Shown: in pieces, positions 9,044-15,669 of the stretch | How the letters are laid out: each line of letters begins with the position of its first letter | How positions within the stretch are numbered: the stretch's first letter is position 1 | Assembly (NCBI RefSeq): GCF_000349325.1 | Contig: NC_020504.1 | Coordinates: 7,792,326 to 7,856,325, forward strand | DNA length: 64,000 nt | Direction of reading: 5' to 3' | Origin: Streptomyces davaonensis JCM 4913 | Lineage (GTDB): Bacteria; Actinomycetota; Actinomycetes; Streptomycetales; Streptomycetaceae | Notes under the pieces: model-generated | Seen by the model: the letters and a program-made list of their open reading frames with translations, nothing else | Told to the model about the DNA's origin: nothing | Databases searched by the model: none | Position numbers and translations under genes: made by a program

Positions 9044-9441
9044 CTCCTCCGCAACGCCAGAGGCGGACCCCCAGGCCACAGCCGCAGCCCGCCCCGCCGC
9101 CGCCCGAGGAGGGGGTGCGCAGGAACCCCGAACGGATGTTCGTGGTCGGCGGTGACGGCGAGGCACGCGCCGATCTCGACCTCGTCACCTTAATCGTGGC
9201 GCGCGCCGAGCCACCGCCCTCCAGTACGCCCGAGCAGTCGGCGCTGCTCCGGCTCTGCACGGCCCCGCTGTCGGTGGCCGAGCTGTCCGCATATCTCAGC
9301 CTCCCGTTCAGCGTGGTGACCGTCGTGCTCACCGACATGCTGGCGGACGAACTGGTAGAGGCGCACAAGCCGCTCGTGCGGCAGTCGGTCGCCGACCGTT
9401 CCCTCCTCGAAGCGGTGATGCATGGACTTCAAAAACTCTGA
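9040..9441 (+). CDS. rarC: DUF742 protein RarC/CvnC9, contains a TTA codon
   Basis: A 133-residue DUF742 protein, the third conservon component. After a Pro/Arg-rich N-terminus, RNPERMFVVGG starts the conserved domain, and LPFSVVTVVLTDMLADELVEAHKP forms a winged-helix-like end. DUF742 proteins may bridge the sensor and the GTPase; their exact role is not settled. The start overlaps the rarB stop as ATGA. Codon 51 (9190-9192) is TTA, the rarest Streptomyces codon, read only by the bldA tRNA, so translation of this operon may depend on development. Confidence 0.9.
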   Translation: MTPPQRQRRTPRPQPQPAPPPPEEGVRRNPERMFVVGGDGEARADLDLVTLIVARAEPPPSSTPEQSALLRLCTAPLSVAELSAYLSLPFSVVTVVLTDMLADELVEAHKPLVRQSVADRSLLEAVMHGLQKL

Positions 9442-10042
9442 CACCATCCCGGGCCCACGCAGCGAGGACCGGCTGCCGCAGACCGCCCAGGCCGCGGTGA
9501 AGATCGTGATCGTGGGCGGGTTCGGCGTCGGGAAGACGACCATGGTCGGCTCGGTCAGCGAGATCCGCCCGCTGACCACCGAGGAGACCATGACGCAGGC
9601 GGGCATCGGCGTCGACGACAACTTCGGTTCCGACACCAAGACCGCCACCACCGTCGCCATGGACTTCGGCCGGATCAGCATCACCGAGAAGCTCGTCCTC
9701 TACCTCTTCGGCACGCCCGGCCAGGAGCGCTTCTGGTTCCTGTGGAACGGCCTCTTCGAGGGCGCGCTGGGCGCGGTGGTGCTGATCGACACCCGCCGCC
9801 TGGAGGTCAGCTTCGATGTCATAGGGCGCCTGGAGGAGCGCGGTGTGCCCTTCGTGGTCGCCGTCAACTCCTTCCCGGACGCGCCCCGTTACGCCATCGA
9901 CGAACTGCGGCAGGCACTCGACCTGGCGCCGGAGATCCCCATCGTCGAGTGTGACGCCCGGCGCCGCGCCTCCAGCCGGGACACCCTCATGACCCTGATG
10001 CGCTTCCTGCACTCGCTCGCCATGACGGGCGCGCTCACCTGA
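9422..10042 (+). CDS. rarD: Conservon small GTPase RarD/CvnD9
   Basis: A 206-residue Ras-like GTP-binding protein. The P-loop is GGFGVGKT near residue 31. The switch II region reads FGTPGQERFWFLWNG, with Gly at the position of the usual catalytic-loop Asp (DTAGQ). The base-recognition motif is VAVNSFPD instead of NKxD. These changes are typical of conservon GTPases and suggest altered nucleotide specificity or turnover. The gene overlaps rarC by 20 bases, so the two are co-translated. Confidence 0.9.
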   Translation: MDFKNSDTIPGPRSEDRLPQTAQAAVKIVIVGGFGVGKTTMVGSVSEIRPLTTEETMTQAGIGVDDNFGSDTKTATTVAMDFGRISITEKLVLYLFGTPGQERFWFLWNGLFEGALGAVVLIDTRRLEVSFDVIGRLEERGVPFVVAVNSFPDAPRYAIDELRQALDLAPEIPIVECDARRRASSRDTLMTLMRFLHSLAMTGALT

Positions 10043-10095
10043 CCGACGTATCCGACCCGAACTCCCCGACACCGGATCCACTTCGGAGCGACCAC

Positions 10096-11577
10096 GTGAC
10101 GCCTGAATCCCACTCCCTGACCGGCACGGACGACCCCCGTTCCGGGCCGCCCCCCGGCTGCCCCGCCCATGGCCTCGGGCCGGGGGAACTGCGCCGGCTC
10201 TACGGCCCCGACGCGGAGGACCTGGACGACCTGTACGAGGAACTGCGCGACGAGCACGGGCCGGTGGCGCCCGTGCTGCTCCACGACGACGTGCCGATGT
10301 GGGTGGTCCTCGGGCATGCGGAGAACCTGCACATGCTCCGCACGCCCTCGACGTACTGCCGCGACAGCCGCATCTGGTCCCCGCTGCTGGAAGGCATGGT
10401 CAAGCCCGACCATCCGCTGATGCCGCACATCGCCTGGGAGCCGATCTGCTCCTATGCCGAGGGCGACGAGCACCTCCGGCTGCGCGGCGCGGTCACCGGT
10501 GCCATGTCCACCATCGACTACCGCGGCATCCGGCGCTACATCAACCGCTCGACCCAGCGCCTGGTGAACCAGTTCTGCGAGCAGGGCCGGGCCGATCTGG
10601 TCGGCCAGTTCGCCGAGCATCTGCCTATGGCGGTGATGTGCGAGATCCTCGGCATGCCCGAGGAGTACAACGACCGGATGGTGCAGGCCACCCGGGACAT
10701 GCTGCGCGGCACCGAGACCGCCATCGCCAGCCACGCCTACGTCATGGGCACGCTCCAGCGGCTCACCGAGCGCCGCCGGGTCGAGCCCGCCGCGGATTTC
10801 GCGAGCCAGCTGATGAGCCACCCGGCCCGGCTCACCGACGACGAGGTCACCAAGCACCTCTGGGTCGTGCTGATGGCGGCCTACGAGGCCACCGCCAACC
10901 TCATCGCCAATGTCCTGCGCATGGTCCTCACCGACCCGCGGTTCCGCGCCCAGCTCAAGGGCGGTCAGATGACCGTGCCCGAGGCGGTCGAGCAGTCCCT
11001 GTGGAACGAGCCGCCGTTCAGCACCGTCTTTGCCTACTACGCCAAGCAGAACACGGAGTTGGGCGGCAAGCGGATCCGCAAGGGCGACGGTCTGCTGTTC
11101 GGTATCGCGCCGGGCAATGTGGACCCGCGGGTGCGGCCCGACCTCGCCGCGAACATGCAGGGCAACCGCTCCCATCTCGCCTTCGGCGGCGGCCCGCACG
11201 AATGCCCCGGCCAGGACATCGCCCGTGGCATCGCCGACGTCGGTGTGGACGCGCTGCTGATGCGGCTGCCGGACGTCCGGCTCGACTGCGACGAGGAGGA
11301 TCTGACCTGGCGTCAGTCGATCTCCTCCCGGCACCTGGTGGATCTCCCGGTCCGCTTCGAGCCGAAGGCGCAGCAGGACGTGATGCTCAGGCCGGGCCTC
11401 AACCAGGTACCGGCTCAGCGCCCGGCCTGGCAGGTCAGCTCCGCACCGCCCCCGCAGCCCCAGCCGGCCCCGCAGCCCGCGCCCATGCCCGCCGCCGCAC
11501 CGCCGGTGCCGACGCCACAACCGCAGCGCGGGCCGAGCGCCTGGCGCCGCTTCGTCCGCTGGTGGAGGGGTTACTGA
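10096..11577 (+). CDS. rarE: Conservon cytochrome P450 RarE/CvnE9 (CYP157-like, no ExxR)
   Basis: A 493-residue P450 closing the conservon. The heme-binding loop FGGGPHECPGQDIA carries the Cys ligand at residue 370, and the I-helix region is MAAYEATANL. In helix K the near-universal ExxR is replaced by EQSLW starting at Glu299, a known property of the CYP157 family found in conservons. A Pro/Ala-rich linker of about 60 residues follows, ending in the basic aromatic tail WRRFVRWWRGY, which might contact membrane or partners. The substrate is unknown. The stop overlaps the convergent pseudouridine synthase gene by seven bases. Confidence 0.85.
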   Translation: MTPESHSLTGTDDPRSGPPPGCPAHGLGPGELRRLYGPDAEDLDDLYEELRDEHGPVAPVLLHDDVPMWVVLGHAENLHMLRTPSTYCRDSRIWSPLLEGMVKPDHPLMPHIAWEPICSYAEGDEHLRLRGAVTGAMSTIDYRGIRRYINRSTQRLVNQFCEQGRADLVGQFAEHLPMAVMCEILGMPEEYNDRMVQATRDMLRGTETAIASHAYVMGTLQRLTERRRVEPAADFASQLMSHPARLTDDEVTKHLWVVLMAAYEATANLIANVLRMVLTDPRFRAQLKGGQMTVPEAVEQSLWNEPPFSTVFAYYAKQNTELGGKRIRKGDGLLFGIAPGNVDPRVRPDLAANMQGNRSHLAFGGGPHECPGQDIARGIADVGVDALLMRLPDVRLDCDEEDLTWRQSISSRHLVDLPVRFEPKAQQDVMLRPGLNQVPAQRPAWQVSSAPPPQPQPAPQPAPMPAAAPPVPTPQPQRGPSAWRRFVRWWRGY

Positions 11578-12518
11578 CCGTCCCAGGTGTCGTACGACGC
11601 CCAGGCACCGAGCACCCGGCCGCTCCGGAACCGGTGCTCGGCCCCGGTGACCGGGTCGGTGAACTCCAGCGCCCGCGCCAGCAGTTGGAGCGGGCGCCGG
11701 AAGTCACCGGCCGGCACGGGGTCGGTGACCACGGGATAGAGCGGGTCGCCGAGGATCGGTACGCCGAGGGCGGTCATATGGACGCGCAGTTGATGGGTCT
11801 GCCCGGTGGCGGGCCGTAGCAGGTACCGCCCGAGCCCGTCGCCGCGGTGCTCGGCGAGTTCCACCCGGCTCACGGCGTTGGGCTCGCCCGCCACCTCCCG
11901 CGCGGCCAACTCCCCGCGCTCCTTGACGATCCGGCTGCGCACGGTCGTGGGCAGCCGGAGCGCGGGATCGTACGGCGCGACGGCCTCGTACTCCTTGTGC
12001 ACGAGCTTGTCGCGGAACAGCGTCTGGTACGCCCCGCGTTCCTCGGGTCGCACCGTGAACAGCACGAGCCCGGCGGTGAGCCGGTCGAGGCGGTGGGCGG
12101 CGCCGAGGGCGGGCAGGCCGAGTTCGCGGCGCAGGCGGGCGAGGGCGGTCTCCTTGACGTGACTGCCGCGCGGGGTGGTGGCCAGGAAGTGCGGCTTGTC
12201 GACGACGACGATGTGTTCGTCGCGATGGACGATCTCCAGCGGGAACGGCACGGGGACCTCGTCCGCCAACTCCCGGTGGAACCAGACGAACATCCCTGGC
12301 GTGTAGGCCGTATCGCGCGTGAGGGCCTGTCCGTCGGCCCCGAAGAACAGCCCCTCCTCGAACATCCGCTCCACGACCCCGTCCCCTGCGGAGAGCCGCT
12401 CGACGAGATGCTCCCGTACGGTTCCCCACCGTCCTTCGCCCGGCAGCCGTACCCGCACCGGGTCGACACCGTCGCGCTGGGGCAGCGGGGAAGGCGGGGG
12501 AGGGGTCCTGCGTCTCAC
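11571..12518 (-). CDS. RluA-family RNA pseudouridine synthase
   Basis: A 315-residue enzyme converting uridine to pseudouridine in rRNA or tRNA. The catalytic motif is AHRLDRLTAGLVLFT (HRLD with the nucleophilic Asp), and the family end motifs TGQTHQLRVHMTALGVPILGDPLY are present. An earlier in-frame start would add 15 residues, but GTG at 12518 overlaps the stop of the upstream siderophore-interacting gene as GTGA, so that start is chosen. The coupling places an RNA-modification gene under an iron-responsive promoter. The modified base position cannot be assigned. Confidence 0.85.
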   Translation of the reverse strand: MRRRTPPPPSPLPQRDGVDPVRVRLPGEGRWGTVREHLVERLSAGDGVVERMFEEGLFFGADGQALTRDTAYTPGMFVWFHRELADEVPVPFPLEIVHRDEHIVVVDKPHFLATTPRGSHVKETALARLRRELGLPALGAAHRLDRLTAGLVLFTVRPEERGAYQTLFRDKLVHKEYEAVAPYDPALRLPTTVRSRIVKERGELAAREVAGEPNAVSRVELAEHRGDGLGRYLLRPATGQTHQLRVHMTALGVPILGDPLYPVVTDPVPAGDFRRPLQLLARALEFTDPVTGAEHRFRSGRVLGAWASYDTWDGQ

Positions 12519-13357
12519 GCCGAGGGCGCGCTTTCCTGTTCCGCCTCGATGCGGGCGTTCCACTCCCGCTTGGACGCCTGCCAGCCGTCCTCGTTGTGGC
12601 CGAGGCGCCAGTAGCCGGAGATGGAGAGGTCCTCGCGGGGGATCTCGCGCTCGACGCGCAGCAGGCGGCGGAGGTCCTTCACGAAGGCGGCCTCGCCGTG
12701 GACGAAGGCGTGCAGCCGGCCCTCGGGGAAGGGCAGGGCCCGGACCGCCTCGGAGACGGCCTGGCCGACCGGACGGTCGCCGCGGTGCAGCCAGGTCACG
12801 TCCACGTCGGAGTCGATCTTCTGCTCCTCCTCCGGACCCGCGACCTCCACGAAGGCGAACGCCTGCGCGCCGGCGGGCAGCGCTTCGAGGGAGCGGGCGA
12901 TGGCGGGCAGCGCGCTCTCGTCGCCGACGAGGAGATGCCAGTCCGCGGTGGGATCGGGGGCGTAGGCGCCGCCGGGGCCCATGAAGCGCACGGTCTCACC
13001 CGGCTCGGCCCGCAGTGACCAGGGGCCCGCGATGCCCTCGTCGCCGTGGATCACGAAATCGAGGGTCAGCTCACGGTGCTCGGCGTCCCAGGCGCGGACC
13101 GTGTAGGTCCGGGTCACCGGCCACTGCTCGCGCGGGAACTCCTCCCGGATCCGCTCCAGGTCGAAGGGCTCGGGATAGGTGACGCCCTCGGGGCCGAAGA
13201 GCAGCTTCACATAGTGGTCCGTGCAGGTGTCGGCCGTGAACCCGGCCAGACCCTCCCCGCCGAGCACCACGCGCTGCATGTGCGGGGTCAGCCGCTCGGT
13301 GCGGACGACCTGCGCGGAGTGGGGCCTGCGCGGCTTGCGGGCAGGGCGTTCTGCCAT
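12515..13357 (-). CDS. Siderophore-interacting protein (ferric-siderophore reductase)
   Basis: A 280-residue SIP-family flavoprotein (ViuB-like) that reduces ferric siderophores in the cytoplasm to release iron. The FAD-binding part includes YVKLLFGPEGVTYP and RTYTVRAWD. The NAD(P)-binding part has WHLLVGDESALPAIARSLEALP and ends with SGYWRLGHNEDGWQASKREWNARIEAE, all diagnostic. A GGGAGG ribosome-binding site precedes the ATG, and an iron box lies 16-34 bases upstream, so expression should rise on iron starvation. The pseudouridine synthase gene is coupled downstream. Confidence 0.92.
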   Translation of the reverse strand: MAERPARKPRRPHSAQVVRTERLTPHMQRVVLGGEGLAGFTADTCTDHYVKLLFGPEGVTYPEPFDLERIREEFPREQWPVTRTYTVRAWDAEHRELTLDFVIHGDEGIAGPWSLRAEPGETVRFMGPGGAYAPDPTADWHLLVGDESALPAIARSLEALPAGAQAFAFVEVAGPEEEQKIDSDVDVTWLHRGDRPVGQAVSEAVRALPFPEGRLHAFVHGEAAFVKDLRRLLRVEREIPREDLSISGYWRLGHNEDGWQASKREWNARIEAEQESAPSA

Positions 13358-13372
13358 GACGGCCTCCCTCTA

Positions 13373-13391
13373 TAAGCTTAGGTTTACCTAA
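13373..13391. promoter_or_regulatory. DmdR/IdeR-type iron box
   Basis: TAAGCTTAGGTTTACCTAA matches the Streptomyces iron-box consensus TTAGGTTAGGCTAACCTAA at 15 of 19 positions, and two of the four differences are A/T exchanges. It lies between the minus-strand promoter region and the ribosome-binding site of the siderophore-interacting gene. Iron-bound DmdR repressor is expected to bind here; the binding is inferred. Confidence 0.75.
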
Positions 13392-13447
13392 GTTAGCACC
13401 TTCATCCAGCTTTTGACTCCTGCGGCAAAGGGCGTGAAGGAGAATTT

Positions 13448-13464
13448 AAGGGACGAATTCCCTT
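13448..13464 (-). terminator. Possible terminator after the exonuclease gene
   Basis: AAGGGA/TCCCTT arms around a five-base loop are followed on the minus strand by AAATTCT. The stem is short, so this is a weak candidate, but it sits between the exonuclease gene and the iron-regulated pair. Confidence 0.35.
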
Positions 13465-13501
13465 CTCAGTGAACCTCATTCACTCGATGGGGAACGTTCC
13501 T

Positions 13502-14434
13502 TCACACCGCCAGCGTCGTCAGCAGCCGCTGCAAAGATCCCCCGAGCCCCCAGCGCTCCGCCAGCCCCTGGAGTGCGGCCTGATCGTGCGGAGTGCGGGG
13601 GAGTGCGGTCTCCACGTCCGGCAACGGTACGTCGTCCGCGACCCGCACGACCGTCGGCGCCACCGCCACATACGGCCGCGACTCGTCCAGCCGCTTGCGC
13701 TGCGTGGGTGTGAGCTTCGCCTTGGGGTCGTCCAGCGCCGCCATGATCCCGCCCAGGTCGCCGAACTCGGCCAGCAGCTTGGCCGCCGTCTTCTCGCCGA
13801 TCCCCGGCACCCCCGGCAGTCCGTCGCTCGGGTCGCCGCGCAGCAGCGCCAGATCCGCGTACCCCCGGCCGTCCACGCCGTACTTCTCGCGCAGCCATGC
13901 CTCGTCGGTCATCTGGAGCGTGCCCACGCCCTTGAGCGGGTACAGCACCCGGATCCCGCGCGCGTCGTCCACCAGCTGGTACAGATCGCGGTCCCCGGTG
14001 ACGATGTCCACCGGGCCCTTCGCCCGCGCGGTGAAGGTGCCGATCACATCGTCCGCCTCGTACCCCGCGACGCCCACGCGCGCGATGCCCAGCGCGTCGA
14101 GCACCGCCTCGATGACCGGGACCTGGGGCGAGAGGGTGTCCGGCACCTCCTCCTCGTCCGGACCGGTCTCGTGCTCCTCGGCGACGCGGTGCGCCTTGTA
14201 CGAGGGGATGAGGTCGACCCGCCACTGCGGGCGCCAGTCGGCGTCCATGCACGCCACCAGGGCGTCCGGACGGTGGTCCTTGACCAGGCGGTCGATGAAG
14301 TCCAGCAGACCGCGCACGGCGTTCACCGGAGTGCCGTCCGGGGCCTTCACGGAGTCCGGGACGCCGAAGTAGGCGCGGAAGTAGAGCGAGGCGGTGTCGA
14401 GAAGCATCAGTCGTCCGGTCACGCAACGCATCAT
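13502..14434 (-). CDS. 5'-3' exonuclease (PolA N-domain-like)
   Basis: A 310-residue stand-alone relative of the 5' nuclease domain of DNA polymerase I. Visible motifs: LMLLDTASLYFRAYFG, the acidic metal-binding regions VACMDADWRPQWR, GYEADDVIGTFTA and VTGDRDLYQLVDD, and the helix-hairpin-helix DGLPGVPGIGEKTAAKLLAEFG. It probably trims flaps or primers in replication and repair. ATG at 14434, with GGGG six bases upstream, is chosen; ATG at 14431 or GTG at 14422 are alternatives. It is divergent from the betaine transporter genes. Confidence 0.88.
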   Translation of the reverse strand: MMRCVTGRLMLLDTASLYFRAYFGVPDSVKAPDGTPVNAVRGLLDFIDRLVKDHRPDALVACMDADWRPQWRVDLIPSYKAHRVAEEHETGPDEEEVPDTLSPQVPVIEAVLDALGIARVGVAGYEADDVIGTFTARAKGPVDIVTGDRDLYQLVDDARGIRVLYPLKGVGTLQMTDEAWLREKYGVDGRGYADLALLRGDPSDGLPGVPGIGEKTAAKLLAEFGDLGGIMAALDDPKAKLTPTQRKRLDESRPYVAVAPTVVRVADDVPLPDVETALPRTPHDQAALQGLAERWGLGGSLQRLLTTLAV

Positions 14435-14622
14435 GCCGTACCCCACTGACACCGGCTTTCCGGCGCAACGTGTTGCGTTCTGCGCATCGGGTTGTGAGCT
14501 GGCCCACTTGTTCGTTTGTGCTCGGAGATCAGGGGCAGGCGCGCCTCGGAGCGGTGTAGTTGCTGCATTCAACTGTTGCGCGACGCGCTCCGTTTTCCTT
14601 GCCGTCGAAACAAGAGGTACGC

Positions 14623-15669
14623 GTGTCAGCGAGACTAGAGGCCGAACATCTCTACAAGGTGTTCGGCAGGCGAGAAGAGCAGGCGGTCGAGCGGCTCCGC
14701 GCCGGAGCCGACCGGGAGGAACTGCGCGCCGACGGCACCACCGCCGCCGTCATCGACGCCTCCTTCACCGTGGAACCCGGCCAGATCTTCGTCGTCATGG
14801 GCCTGTCCGGCTCGGGCAAGTCCACGCTGCTGCGCATGCTCAACGGCCTGCTGGAGCCGACCGCCGGACACGTCCGCTTCGACGGCCAGGACCTGACCGC
14901 GCTCAGCGCGCGCGACCTGCGCGCGGTCCGCGCCAACAAGATCAGCATGGTCTTCCAGCACTTCGCGCTCTTCCCGCACCGCAGCGTCGTCGAGAACGCC
15001 GCCTACGGCCTTGAGGTCCAGGGCGTCGCCAAGGCCGAGCGCCTCGCGCGGGCCACCGAGGCGCTGGAGCTGTGCGGCCTCAAGGGCTGGGAGAAGTCCT
15101 GGCCCGACGAGCTGTCCGGCGGTATGCAGCAGCGCGTCGGCCTCGCCCGCGCCCTCGCCACCGACGCCGACCTGCTGCTCATGGACGAGTCCTTCAGCGC
15201 GCTCGACCCGCTGATCCGCCGTGACATGCAGGACCAGCTGCTGGAACTCCAGACCGAGCTGAAGAAGACGATCGTCTTCATCACCCACGACCTCAACGAG
15301 GCCATGCGCCTCGGTGACCGCGTCGCCGTGATGCGCGACGGCCGGATCGTCCAGATCGGCACCGCCGAGGACATCCTGGTGCGCCCCGCCGACGACTACG
15401 TCGCCTCCTTCACCCAGGACGTCGACCGCTCCCGGGTGCTCACCGCGGCCGCCGTGATGGACAAGGACGTACGCGGGGACGAGGCCGACTGCGGCTGCGA
15501 GAGCGGCTGCGAGACCGCGACGCCCGACACGCCGTTCACCGAACTCTGCGCGATCAGCGCCCGGTTGAGCCACCCGGTGGCGGTGCTGGACGCGCAGCGG
15601 CAGCTCGTGGGCGTGGTCCCGAACCGGCGATTGATCAGCTTCCTCGGTGAGGAGGCCGCCCGTGCCTAG
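14623..15669 (+). CDS. Glycine betaine/proline-type ABC transporter ATPase (ProV/OpuAA-like)
   Basis: A 348-residue ATPase driving uptake of compatible solutes. Walker A is GLSGSGKST near residue 62, the signature LSGGMQQR, and Walker B LLLMDESFSALDPLIRRDMQ. The C-terminal part (DKDVRGDEADCGCESGCE onward) resembles a degenerate CBS-type sensory domain. The GTG start with AAGAGG upstream is chosen over a longer frame because it gives the expected ARLEAEHLYKVFG beginning. The stop overlaps the next start by eight bases. Confidence 0.9.
   Translation: MSARLEAEHLYKVFGRREEQAVERLRAGADREELRADGTTAAVIDASFTVEPGQIFVVMGLSGSGKSTLLRMLNGLLEPTAGHVRFDGQDLTALSARDLRAVRANKISMVFQHFALFPHRSVVENAAYGLEVQGVAKAERLARATEALELCGLKGWEKSWPDELSGGMQQRVGLARALATDADLLLMDESFSALDPLIRRDMQDQLLELQTELKKTIVFITHDLNEAMRLGDRVAVMRDGRIVQIGTAEDILVRPADDYVASFTQDVDRSRVLTAAAVMDKDVRGDEADCGCESGCETATPDTPFTELCAISARLSHPVAVLDAQRQLVGVVPNRRLISFLGEEAARA

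Noticed and set aside
14435..14622. GCAAC-GT-GTTGC palindrome (14465-14476) before the betaine operon as an operator
   Set aside because: Only 12 bp, seen once, and no promoter element is placed convincingly; left as an unassigned signal.
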